A DNA stretch of 11,033 nucleotides, taken from contig DRQE01000075.1 of assembly GCA_011371515.1 (NCBI GenBank), forward strand, positions 1-11,033. The letters are read 5' to 3'. The notes beneath the pieces were generated by a model. That model was given only the letters and a program-made list of their open reading frames with translations, was not told the origin of the DNA and made no database searches. Origin of the DNA: Deltaproteobacteria bacterium (GTDB lineage: Bacteria > Desulfobacterota > GWC2-55-46 > DRQE01). Positions 1-6,249 of this stretch are shown piece by piece. The stretch's first letter is position 1. Each line of letters opens with the position of its first letter. The position numbers were made by a program, and so were the translations under genes.

Positions 1-557
1 CCCTTGCACCCTTTGACATCGTGGTTCACCTCGTAATATCTATAGCCCATAAGCATGCCAAGGGCGAAAGAGTCGTTGAGCCAGAAGTTCTTGAGCACTT
101 TCACATCAAGAAGCCTTCCAGATGTAAGAGTATCTTCTGACTCTGTATAGAGGTCTCTGCCAGAAGTGTTCTCCGTACACTTCGAGCCACAGAGGGCAAG
201 GTCGTTTTCAATCCAGTCAGAGTCCTTCATAACCCCTGCATAGCCACTTATGGCTGCAAGGTAGTATGCCTCGAATTTCGTATCGGTCCGAAGTGGCGAG
301 CCTTCCAGTGTAGTGTAGACAGACATGTTGAATCCTGCAAAGTAGTTACCCACAGAAAACTCAAGCTCGCTTTCGCCGTGCCCACCTCTGTCCCAGCTAT
401 CGTCGAAACTTATGTGGTATGTGGTGGAACCTGAAAGATAGCGGCTTTCGAAGCCCATGGTGAAATACAGTGGCCCCTGAGCCGCAGAATACTGTGGAGC
501 CAATATAAAAAGAAAAACTACAAAGGAGAGCCACTTTAAAGTCGTAGCCCCTGACAT
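1..557 (-). CDS. Omptin-like outer-membrane protease homologue, N-terminal part (3' end beyond window)
   Basis: The frame stays open from the ATG at 557 to the window edge, giving 185 codons. Residues 1-26 form a Sec signal peptide (Lys8, hydrophobic 10-20, likely cleavage after Ser-Ala-Ala26), with no lipobox. The mature part has alternating polar/aromatic stretches typical of an outer-membrane beta-barrel. Compared from memory with E. coli OmpT, YLSGSTTYHI (40-49) resembles the first-strand LSGKTKERVY. MKDSDW (110-115) resembles MVDQDW, which carries catalytic Asp83 and Asp85, so Asp112 and Asp114 would be the equivalents. LGMLMGYRYYE (166-176) resembles LGLMAGYQ. Omptins are outer-membrane proteases using an Asp pair plus an Asp-His pair; the second pair would lie outside the window. 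Cys123 and Cys127 could form a loop disulfide. The gene follows metF by 21 bases with an SD overlapping the metF end. A non-catalytic omptin-fold protein or another barrel family remains possible. Confidence 0.62.
   Translation of the reverse strand, partial: MSGATTLKWLSFVVFLFILAPQYSAAQGPLYFTMGFESRYLSGSTTYHISFDDSWDRGGHGESELEFSVGNYFAGFNMSVYTTLEGSPLRTDTKFEAYYLAAISGYAGVMKDSDWIENDLALCGSKCTENTSGRDLYTESEDTLTSGRLLDVKVLKNFWLNDSFALGMLMGYRYYEVNHDVKGCK
480..557 (-). other. Sec signal peptide coding segment of the omptin-like protein
   Basis: The first 26 codons give a short N-region with one lysine, a hydrophobic core LSFVVFLFILA, and a polar C-region ending Ser-Ala-Ala before Gln27. This is a signal peptidase I type site. 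There is no cysteine at the cleavage site, so it is not a lipoprotein. It predicts export across the inner membrane, consistent with a barrel inserted in an outer membrane. Confidence 0.8.
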
Positions 558-569
558 GGCCTTACATGG

Positions 570-576
570 CTCCTTC
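570..576 (-). promoter_or_regulatory. Shine-Dalgarno GAAGGAG of the omptin-like gene
   Basis: GAAGGAG ends 12 bases before the ATG at 557, a rather long spacing. A closer ATG at 567 is followed at once by TAA, so it cannot start the gene. Upstream of 557 the only in-frame stop is the metF TGA at 579-581, and no other in-frame ATG/GTG/TTG lies between, so 557 is the start. Confidence 0.6.
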
Positions 577-578
577 GT

Positions 579-1448
579 TCAGGAAAGCTCTATAATGTCC
601 ACTACCTTCTCTTCTTTACCTATTGCCATTATGTGTGCACCATGGCAGAAACGCCGAAGCTCTCTTATCTGCCTTGCGGCAATCTCTATACCCTTTTGAA
701 GTTCGTCTCCAGATGCCTCGAGCTCTTCTATAATGGACTGGGGCACCTTTATGCCCGGAACATTTGCATTCAGATAGTGAGCCATCTTTGCTGACTTAAG
801 AAGCAGTATGCCCGCAAGCACCTTTACACCGAGCTTCAGGGCATCGTCAAAGAACCTCTTGAACCGTTCCATGTCAAAAATCGCCTGTGTCTGAAAGAAC
901 CTTGCCCCTGCATCTACCTTCTTTTCAAACTTTATCCACTCCGGTTCAAAGGGCTCTGCCTCTGGAGATACAACAGCACCTATGTAGAAGTCCGTGCCAC
1001 CCCTCAACTCTCTACCCTTAAGGTTGACCCCCCTGTTGAGTCCTTCCACGGTCTGTACGAGCTGGACAGAGTCCAGATCATAGACAGCCTTTGCGTCCCT
1101 GTGGTCTCCGAAGGAGACATGGTCTCCTGTAAGAAGCAGTATGTTCTTTATGCCCAGCACCCATGCGCCCATCACATCAGACTGTATGGCAAGCCTGTTC
1201 CTGTCTCTACAGGTCATCTGGAAGACAGGCTCCACCCCTTCTTTAAGGAGCAGCACAGAAGAGGCAAGGCTTGATAGCCTCATAACTGCCCTCTGATTGT
1301 CAGTAACATTGGCAGCAACGATACGCTCTTTCAGAAGGCGGGCTTTCTCTATAAACTGTGTGGTATCTGTGCCTCTCGGTGGGCATATCTCTGCGGTTAT
1401 TACGAAATCGCCCCTATCGAGAGCCTCTTTGAGTCTGGTCTGTGCCAT
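579..1448 (-). CDS. metF: Methylenetetrahydrofolate reductase, short bacterial form
   Basis: A 289-residue protein that would reduce 5,10-methylene-THF to 5-methyl-THF with FAD in a single TIM-barrel domain; this is the usual length of the bacterial form without the eukaryotic regulatory domain. Landmarks: AEICPPRG (19-26), with Glu20 matching the catalytic Glu28 of E. coli MetF; ANVTDNQ (46-52); LLLTGDH (104-110), with Asp109 at the position of the flavin-contacting Asp120; the segment around 158-170 with EAEPFEPE; and FFQTQAIFD (184-192), matching the substrate-binding Gln region. The C-terminus CHGAHIMAIG (268-277) is characteristic of this family. An SD-like AAAAGGA (1460-1466) spans the purQ stop, 11 bases before the ATG. 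No metV or hdrA-like partner gene is adjacent, so the electron donor (NADH, ferredoxin or another) cannot be read. It could serve methionine synthesis or a C1 (Wood-Ljungdahl-type) pathway. Confidence 0.9.
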   Translation of the reverse strand: MAQTRLKEALDRGDFVITAEICPPRGTDTTQFIEKARLLKERIVAANVTDNQRAVMRLSSLASSVLLLKEGVEPVFQMTCRDRNRLAIQSDVMGAWVLGIKNILLLTGDHVSFGDHRDAKAVYDLDSVQLVQTVEGLNRGVNLKGRELRGGTDFYIGAVVSPEAEPFEPEWIKFEKKVDAGARFFQTQAIFDMERFKRFFDDALKLGVKVLAGILLLKSAKMAHYLNANVPGIKVPQSIIEELEASGDELQKGIEIAARQIRELRRFCHGAHIMAIGKEEKVVDIIELS

Positions 1449-1464
1449 ATATGGAAAAATCCTT

Positions 1465-2157
1465 TTAGCTTAAAGATTCTATGACGGATGTAAATATCTT
1501 CAACCCGTCGGTACCCCCAAGGATGGGCTCACACACCCTTTCTGGATGTGGCATCATGCCCATAACATTGCCACCTTCGTTCATAACCCCTGCAATGTTT
1601 GCCACCGAACCATTGGGGTTTGCCTCACCCGATACGGTGCCATCGGGGGTGCTGTAACGGAAGAGTATCTGCCCTCTATCTTCAATCCTCTTGAGAGTAG
1701 CCCCGTCTACGAAGTAGTTTCCATCCTTGTGTGCAATGGGTATCTTTAGCACCTCACCTTCTGTGCATCTTTTAGTAAAGGGTGTAGCGGTGTTTTCAAC
1801 CCTTATGTGTACATTCCTGCATATAAACTTAAGTGAGGCGTTCATCATCAAGACCCCCGGCAGAAGCCCTGCCTCACAGAGTATCTGAAAACCGTTGCAT
1901 ATGCCTATCACATACTTCCCCTTCTTTGCGAGTCTCTCAATCTCTGCCATGACAGGAGAGAACCTTGCAATAGCCCCTGTCCTGAGATAATCACCGTATG
2001 AGAAGCCACCGGGCAGGACAATACAATCAATATGGTCATCTATGGATGTCTCTTTGTGCCATATGTAGGTAACATCCTTTGAGAGCACATTCTTGAGCAC
2101 ATGGTAGCAATCGTGGTCGCAGTTGGAACCGGGGAATACCACCACTCCAAACTTCAT
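1465..2157 (-). CDS. purQ: Phosphoribosylformylglycinamidine synthase subunit PurQ (glutaminase)
   Basis: Class I glutamine amidotransferase of 230 residues that releases ammonia from glutamine for the FGAR to FGAM step of purine synthesis. The N-terminus [16 protein letters not shown] is the classic PurQ start. [18 protein letters not shown] (48-65) is the oxyanion-hole and family signature. The nucleophile is Cys87 in GICNGFQIL, and the triad is completed by His204 and Glu206 in MMPHPE. Length and motifs match the separate small PurQ of PurL-PurQ-PurS enzymes, not the fused large PurL. The ATG abuts the purS TAG with no base between. The SD GAGGTG (2167-2172) lies in the last purS codons, so translation is probably coupled to keep PurS and PurQ in balance. 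The gene ends 16 bases before metF. PurL, the catalytic subunit, is not in this window. Confidence 0.97.
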   Translation of the reverse strand: MKFGVVVFPGSNCDHDCYHVLKNVLSKDVTYIWHKETSIDDHIDCIVLPGGFSYGDYLRTGAIARFSPVMAEIERLAKKGKYVIGICNGFQILCEAGLLPGVLMMNASLKFICRNVHIRVENTATPFTKRCTEGEVLKIPIAHKDGNYFVDGATLKRIEDRGQILFRYSTPDGTVSGEANPNGSVANIAGVMNEGGNVMGMMPHPERVCEPILGGTDGLKIFTSVIESLS

Positions 2158-2403
2158 CTACTCTGTCACCTCTTCTATACGGAATTCCTCTATTACAGGG
2201 TTTGCCAGAAGCTCCTGACACATCTTCTCAACCCTTGCTTTTGCCTCTTCTTCTGGCATGCCATTTAAGTCGAGCTCTATGAACTTTCCAACCCTCACAT
2301 CCCTGACCTCACTGAAGTGCAACGAATGGAGGGCTTCCATTACTGCTCTGCCCTGCGGGTCAAGTACACCCCTTTTAAGGGTTACATACACATTAAACCT
2401 CAT
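2158..2403 (-). CDS. purS: Phosphoribosylformylglycinamidine synthase subunit PurS
   Basis: An 81-residue protein of the normal PurS length. It starts MRFNVYVTLKRGVLDPQGRA, the family hallmark (first beta strand, then the Leu-Asp-Pro-x-Gly turn), followed by an HFSEVRDVRVGKFIELDL segment (29-46) and a C-terminal helix and strand. PurS dimers bridge PurQ and small PurL and help channel ammonia in FGAM synthase. The start at 2403 overlaps the end of the upstream DUF4234-like gene by 11 bases. A purine-rich GAGGTGGAAG just ahead of the ATG acts as SD. The gene abuts purQ directly. The C-terminal IEEVTE codons contain the purQ SD. No other start is needed to match the family. Confidence 0.96.
   Translation of the reverse strand: MRFNVYVTLKRGVLDPQGRAVMEALHSLHFSEVRDVRVGKFIELDLNGMPEEEAKARVEKMCQELLANPVIEEFRIEEVTE
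2167..2172 (-). promoter_or_regulatory. Shine-Dalgarno GAGGTG of purQ, inside the end of purS
   Basis: GAGGTG is part of the Glu-Glu-Val codons at the purS C-terminus and ends 9 bases before the purQ ATG at 2157. With the purS TAG touching the purQ ATG, it indicates coupled translation. Confidence 0.75.
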
Positions 2404-2851
2404 CTTCCACCTCTTCTGTGAGTCTGTTTATCCTGTACTGCAGGTAAAACACGGTAAAGAAAAATGTGCCAAGCCATGAGACGGTGGTATTGAAGTGTTC
2501 CATAAGTATCCTTCTCAATTTAAAAGCCTGCACAAGAAGTACCACGGCAACCACTATGTTGAGTATATCGCCTGTCATGAGAAGGCTGTTGATGAGCCCT
2601 TTATCGAGCTCTTTGCCTGCAAACATAAGGAAGAAAGTAATCCCTATGTTCACCACACAGCCTGCTATTATGAAGGTGAAAGGAGCTTGCTTGAGTTTCA
2701 CTTCCGAGTTGAGTGCATTAAATGCCTCCAGCCTTTTCAGAAACCACACACCCGTGTATATCCCACCTGTTATAAACACCAGAAAGAAGAGCTTTAGCAC
2801 GCCCATCCTCTCAAGCCCTGCTGGGCTACCTGTCTTCTCTTCTGCAAACAT
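2393..2851 (-). CDS. DUF4234-like small membrane protein
   Basis: A 152-residue protein with four predicted membrane segments at about 17-38, 58-78, 92-112 and 123-141, a short polar N-terminus and an acidic C-terminal tail (TEEVEDEV). The first segment contains FITGGIYTGVWFLKR (26-40), close to the T-x-GIY-x-x-x-W pattern of DUF4234 proteins. The last ends in LQYRINRL, which recurs in that group. No enzymatic or transport residues stand out and I cannot assign a function. It lies between purC (11 bases away) and purS (overlap of 11 bases), so it is translated within the purine cluster. The SD AAGGA (2860-2864) overlaps the purC stop, 8 bases before the ATG. The family call is from memory of its pattern; the membrane topology is read directly. 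Confidence 0.75.
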   Translation of the reverse strand: MFAEEKTGSPAGLERMGVLKLFFLVFITGGIYTGVWFLKRLEAFNALNSEVKLKQAPFTFIIAGCVVNIGITFFLMFAGKELDKGLINSLLMTGDILNIVVAVVLLVQAFKLRRILMEHFNTTVSWLGTFFFTVFYLQYRINRLTEEVEDEV

Positions 2852-2862
2852 CGCTGTTGTCC

Positions 2863-3570
2863 TTAGCTTAAGACCTTCCTCAGCACCTCTTCGTATGCCT
2901 CTTCTATCTTTCCAAGGTCTCTTCTGAATCTGTCTTTGTCGAGTTTTTCCAGTGTCTGTTTATCCCAGAGCCTGCATCCATCAGGGGTTATCTCGTCACC
3001 AAGGAGTATCTCACCGTGGTGTCTGCCGTACTCAAGTTTAAAGTCAACAAGCAGTATGCCCCTTTCGTCGAAGAACTTCTTCAGAATGTCGTTAACCTTA
3101 AGGGCGCTCTCTACCATTGCCTCAAGCTCTTCGTCTTTTGCAAGACCAAAGGCACGGATGTGGTAGTTGTTTATCATTGGGTCTCCGAGCTCATCGCTCT
3201 TGTAATAGAACTCAACCACAGCCTCTTTAAGGGGGGTGCCCTCTTCAAGCCCCATTCTCTTTGCAAGGCTTCCAGCAACGATGTTCCTTACGACGACCTC
3301 AACGGGTATTATCTCAAGCCTTTTAACGAGCATCTCCCGCTCGCTCAGTTTCTCAACAAAGTGTGTCTTTATACCTTCGTCCTCAAGGAGTTTGAAGAGC
3401 CTCGTAGATATGGCGTTGTTCATAACGCCCTTTTCTTTTATAACCCCTTTCTTCTGTGCATTAAAGGCGGTGGCTTCGTCCTTGAAGTACTGTATAAGAA
3501 GGTCGGGGTTGTCGGTCTCGTAGATTATCTTGGCTTTTCCCTCGTAGAGTTTATTGCCCTTTGTAACCAT
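2863..3570 (-). CDS. purC: Phosphoribosylaminoimidazole-succinocarboxamide (SAICAR) synthase
   Basis: A 235-residue enzyme of typical bacterial PurC length. It joins CAIR and aspartate with ATP to make SAICAR, the step before the first PurB reaction. The N-terminal ATP-grasp-like lobe shows [14 protein letters not shown] (7-20), the nucleotide-binding loop. The first PurC signature is [18 protein letters not shown] (90-107), and [14 protein letters not shown] (121-134) follows. The second signature is [11 protein letters not shown] (173-183), followed by [16 protein letters not shown] (188-203) with the metal-binding acidic residues. The ATG at 3570 has a strong SD, GGAGG at 3579-3583 with 8 bases spacing, and lies 20 bases after purB. 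The product of this enzyme is the substrate of its neighbour PurB, so the gene order is metabolically sensible. Confidence 0.97.
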   Translation of the reverse strand: MVTKGNKLYEGKAKIIYETDNPDLLIQYFKDEATAFNAQKKGVIKEKGVMNNAISTRLFKLLEDEGIKTHFVEKLSEREMLVKRLEIIPVEVVVRNIVAGSLAKRMGLEEGTPLKEAVVEFYYKSDELGDPMINNYHIRAFGLAKDEELEAMVESALKVNDILKKFFDERGILLVDFKLEYGRHHGEILLGDEITPDGCRLWDKQTLEKLDKDRFRRDLGKIEEAYEEVLRKVLS

Positions 3571-3578
3571 GGCGATTT

Positions 3579-3583
3579 CCTCC
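3579..3583 (-). promoter_or_regulatory. Shine-Dalgarno GGAGG of purC
   Basis: GGAGG sits in the 20-base purB-purC gap, 8 bases before ATG 3570. This is the best-placed SD in the window and one of the few lying wholly outside the preceding gene, so purC could be translated well on its own. Confidence 0.75.
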
Positions 3584-3590
3584 CTCTGGT

Positions 3591-4883
3591 TTATCCAAAT
3601 ACCCGTTTGAATATATAGTTCACATGTTTAAGGTATGGTTTGAGGCTGAAACAGGAGTCTATCTCCTGCGGGCTGAGTAGCTCCGTTACCTCTTTATCCT
3701 TCTTGAGAACATCCTTAAACTCCACCTCTTCTTTCCACACCTTCATGGCGCAGCGCTGCACAAGTCTATATGCCTCCTCCCTCGTTATGCCCTTTTCCAC
3801 AAGTTTAAGGAGCACCTTCTGTGAGAATATAAGCCCCTTAAGAAGCCCCAGATTCCGCTTCATCCTCTCGGGATAGACCACAAGCCCCTTCAACACCCCT
3901 GTGAGTCTTTTCAACATAAAATCCACCACTATGGTTGCATCTGGTGCTATAACCCTTTCCACAGAGGAATGGCTTATGTCCCTTTCGTGCCAGAGGGCTA
4001 TGTTCTCAAGAGAGCTTACGGCATAACCCCTTACAAGGCGTGAAAGGCCTGTAAGGTTTTCCGTAAGTATGGGGTTTCTCTTATGAGGCATTGCGGATGA
4101 GCCCTTCTGCCCCGTGGTAAAGGGCTCTTCTGCCTCAAGCACCTCCGTTCTCTGCAGATGCCTTATCTCAACGGCTATCTTCTCCACAGAGGAGGCTATT
4201 ATCGAAAGGGTAAGGAAGAACTCCGCGTGTCTGTCGCGCTGGACCACCTGTGTGGCAGCAGGCTCTGGCTTGAGACCCAGCTTACGCATCACATACCGTT
4301 CAACCCATGGCTCTATGTTGGAGAATGTTCCAACCGCACCTGAGAGTTTACCACAGGAGACCACCTCTTTCGCCCTTTCCATACGCTCAAGGTTTCTACG
4401 CATCTCCTCGTAGTAGACAGCAAACTTAAGCCCCATAGTTGTTGGCTCTGCATGCACTCCGTGGGAGCGGCCTATCATGACGGTGTCTTTGTGTTCGAGG
4501 GCTCTCTTTTTGAGCACCCTCAGAAGCTCTTTCAGGTCCTTTATAATAAGCTCTGCCGCATCTTTAAGAAGCACGGCAAATGCCGTATCTATCACATCCG
4601 ATGAGGTAAGCCCCATGTGTATGTAGCGTGAATCTGGGCCCACATTCTCTGCCACAGATGTAAGAAAGGCTATAACGTCGTGTTTGACCTCCTTTTCTAT
4701 CTCCTCTATGCGCTTAAGGTCAAACTTTGCCCTTTTTTTTATCCTCTTGAGTGCTGCCTCCGGAATCTTGCCCCTTTTTGCCAGAGCCTCACAAACAAGA
4801 AGCTCCACCTTGAGCCATGTGGCAAATTTGTTCTCATCGCTCCATATACGGGCCATCTCTTCTCGTGTGTAGCGTGGTATCAT
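3591..4883 (-). CDS. purB: Adenylosuccinate lyase
   Basis: A 430-residue member of the fumarase/aspartase superfamily. It removes fumarate from SAICAR to give AICAR and from adenylosuccinate to give AMP. Numbering from the ATG at 4883: KHDV (67-70) contains His68; LTSSD (92-96) is the substrate loop; [11 protein letters not shown] (139-149) carries His141, a candidate catalytic residue; and [11 protein letters not shown] (261-271) is the superfamily signature with the mobile catalytic serine. The start at 4883 gives [14 protein letters not shown], the usual PurB beginning. A further upstream TTG at 4913 would add ten residues and overlap the ZIP gene by 26 bases, and I reject it. The gene starts 4 bases after the ZIP stop. 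Codons 48-51 contain a run of eight A (4733-4740), a possible slippage site. The C-terminal region looks complete. Confidence 0.97.
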   Translation of the reverse strand: MIPRYTREEMARIWSDENKFATWLKVELLVCEALAKRGKIPEAALKRIKKRAKFDLKRIEEIEKEVKHDVIAFLTSVAENVGPDSRYIHMGLTSSDVIDTAFAVLLKDAAELIIKDLKELLRVLKKRALEHKDTVMIGRSHGVHAEPTTMGLKFAVYYEEMRRNLERMERAKEVVSCGKLSGAVGTFSNIEPWVERYVMRKLGLKPEPAATQVVQRDRHAEFFLTLSIIASSVEKIAVEIRHLQRTEVLEAEEPFTTGQKGSSAMPHKRNPILTENLTGLSRLVRGYAVSSLENIALWHERDISHSSVERVIAPDATIVVDFMLKRLTGVLKGLVVYPERMKRNLGLLKGLIFSQKVLLKLVEKGITREEAYRLVQRCAMKVWKEEVEFKDVLKKDKEVTELLSPQEIDSCFSLKPYLKHVNYIFKRVFG

Positions 4884-4887
4884 CCTT

Positions 4888-5622
4888 TCAGTGACCTCCT
4901 GTAAGATGAGCAATTAAATATACCAGAACCACCCCTGTCAATACAAGCATTATGTTAGCCTTGCTTATGTTCTTGTGGGTTTCTGGCAGAAGGTCTGATG
5001 CCCCTATGTATATGAAGGAACCGGCAGAAAACGCCAGAAGAAGCCCCAGTATGTCCTGCTCCACACTCTTAACAAAGACATATGCTCCAACAGCACCAAG
5101 TACGGTTGCAAGTGCAACCATCCATCCAAGCGCTATAATCCTGTTCCTTCTGAAACCAGAGTGTACCAGAATGGATGTTATGGTGATACCAACTGGAAAC
5201 TTGTGTAGTATAACCGCTATGGCAGTGATAAAGCCCATGGTGAAGTCTGCCTCGAAGCTCACCCCTATTACGAGCCCATCTATGAGGGAATGGGCTGTAA
5301 TACCTATGACCACGGGCACACCCATTGGATGGACCTCGCATTCGTCCTCCTGACAGGTGTGTATGGCTATTGTGTGCTCCACTATGTAGTAGGCTATTAT
5401 GGTGGCAAGAACCACCCCAAAGGAGTGTGAGTTCATGGAGAATGCCTCTGGCAAAAGGTGTGTGAATGCCACCGTAAGCACAACCCCACCTGAAAAACTC
5501 AGGAAGAATATGGAGTTCTTTCGTGTCCACTCTTCGTTAAGGAATATAAGGTATACCCCTCCAAGGGTTGCAACCCCTGCAATGGCGCTGTAAAGTAGAG
5601 TGCTTGCAAGCTGTGGGTCCAT
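4888..5622 (-). CDS. ZIP-family divalent metal transporter
   Basis: A 244-residue protein with eight likely membrane helices (about 8-28, 38-58, 68-86, 101-124, 131-154, 163-185, 189-208, 223-240). The ZIP signature in helix IV is HSLIDG (111-116), with metal ligands His111 and Asp115. Helix V has HKFPVG (140-145). FTHLLPEAF (53-61) and ASDLLPETH (208-216) are the paired repeats near helices II and VII. A loop before helix IV carries HTCQEDECEVH (88-98), with two Cys and two His, a plausible metal sensor or capture site. ZIP proteins move Zn, Fe, Mn or related ions into the cytoplasm; the metal here is not predictable. In helix V the bridging Glu found in the binuclear bacterial centre is Val144 and the next-site residue is Lys141, so only one metal site may remain. 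The gene sits 5 bases after atpD and 4 before purB. Confidence 0.9.
   Translation of the reverse strand: MDPQLASTLLYSAIAGVATLGGVYLIFLNEEWTRKNSIFFLSFSGGVVLTVAFTHLLPEAFSMNSHSFGVVLATIIAYYIVEHTIAIHTCQEDECEVHPMGVPVVIGITAHSLIDGLVIGVSFEADFTMGFITAIAVILHKFPVGITITSILVHSGFRRNRIIALGWMVALATVLGAVGAYVFVKSVEQDILGLLLAFSAGSFIYIGASDLLPETHKNISKANIMLVLTGVVLVYLIAHLTGGH
4895..4900 (-). promoter_or_regulatory. Shine-Dalgarno AGGAGG that fixes the purB start
   Basis: AGGAGG lies within the last codons of the ZIP gene (Thr-Gly-Gly-His) and ends 11 bases before ATG 4883. It sits downstream of the alternative TTG at 4913, so it cannot serve that start. This supports the 430-residue form beginning MIPRYTR. Confidence 0.8.
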
Positions 5623-5627
5623 GATAT

Positions 5628-6248
5628 TCAGTATCTCCTCTTTCTCGACTTGTAGCGCTTGAGCCTGAAGACCTCTTCTCTTTCCCTTTCTTCCAGCACG
5701 CGCTCTATGGTCTTTATGTTCTTTTCGAGCTGTGGTAGAACAAGCTCTTCGAGGGCATTTATTCTTCTGGTATCCTTTCTTATCATCTCGCCTATTCTTA
5801 CGAGTCTCGTCTCTCTCGAGGCTATCCTTACGAGCTCTGCCATTATACTTTCGAACTCAAGGGCTGCGTCTATAGTCTGTGCACTCTCTACAAGGGCAGA
5901 GACCCCCATCGCCCTGAGTCCCCTTGAAAGCGGTATATCTTCTACCTCTGGCACATTGACTCCCCATATGTTCTTTACCTTCACCTCCACCGTTATATCC
6001 CTCTTTGCGGCACTGCTTAAGGACTCAACGCTTGCAGGATTCATGACCGTTGCAAACTCGAGTTTACGCTGTGCCCTCTGTATGTGCTCTGTAAGTTCAT
6101 CCCTTCTTTTAAGGCACTCTTCCACAAGGCTCATGAACTCCTTTGTAAGTGCCTCGCGCCTTCTTCTTATAAGCTCCATACCGCGGCTCAGCACCTCACG
6201 GCGTCTTTTTATTCTTAAAAGGGTGTATCTTGTGGGGGTGAAATACAT
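5628..6248 (-). CDS. atpD: V/A-type ATPase subunit D (central rotor stalk)
   Basis: A 206-residue protein of normal subunit D length. It begins MYFTPTRYTLLRIKRRREV, matching the family start (Pro-Thr-Arg, then Leu-Leu-x-x-Lys), and continues with GMELIRRRREALTKEF (23-38), the equivalent of the usual GH-x-LLK-x-KRDEL-x-x-EF helix. Long charged amphipathic helices at both ends form the coiled coil that turns inside the A3B3 head. The middle is the short globular part. The C-terminus is very basic (RLKRYKSRKRRY). In the complex it joins F and C to transmit rotation between the head and the membrane ring. It starts one base after the atpB stop, with AGGT about 11 bases upstream. Synonym: ntpD. 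Confidence 0.95.
   Translation of the reverse strand: MYFTPTRYTLLRIKRRREVLSRGMELIRRRREALTKEFMSLVEECLKRRDELTEHIQRAQRKLEFATVMNPASVESLSSAAKRDITVEVKVKNIWGVNVPEVEDIPLSRGLRAMGVSALVESAQTIDAALEFESIMAELVRIASRETRLVRIGEMIRKDTRRINALEELVLPQLEKNIKTIERVLEEREREEVFRLKRYKSRKRRY
5635..5640 (-). promoter_or_regulatory. Shine-Dalgarno GAGGAG of the ZIP gene, inside the end of atpD
   Basis: GAGGAG falls in the last arginine-rich codons of atpD (Lys-Arg-Arg-Tyr) and ends 12 bases before ATG 5622. No alternative start fits the family N-terminus better. It ties translation of the transporter to the end of the ATPase genes. Confidence 0.65.
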
Positions 6249-6249
6249 A

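Noticed and set aside
554-570. Direct repeat ACATGGC (plus strand) and an ATG-TAA mini-frame between metF and the omptin-like gene
   Set aside because: Two seven-base copies ten bases apart are too short to be meaningful. The ATG at 567 is only 2 bases from the SD and stops at once, so a regulatory role is speculative.
1449-1464. Possible terminator in the purQ-metF gap
   Set aside because: The short GGATTTTTCC symmetry has almost no stem and no following T tract on the coding strand, so it does not look like an intrinsic terminator.
3016-3618. 200-codon plus-strand open frame opposite purC
   Set aside because: It lies wholly antisense to a clear PurC, has no SD or recognisable family, and results from low stop-codon content in the complement of a strongly biased coding frame.
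4884-4913. Ten-residue N-terminal extension of purB from TTG 4913
   Set aside because: It would overlap the ZIP gene. The AGGAGG sits downstream of this TTG, and family members begin at the MIPRYTR methionine.
5069-5530. 153-codon minus-strand open frame overlapping the ZIP gene in another frame
   Set aside because: The translation is rich in His, Gly, Cys and Trp without hydrophobic periodicity, while the overlapping frame is a clear ZIP transporter.
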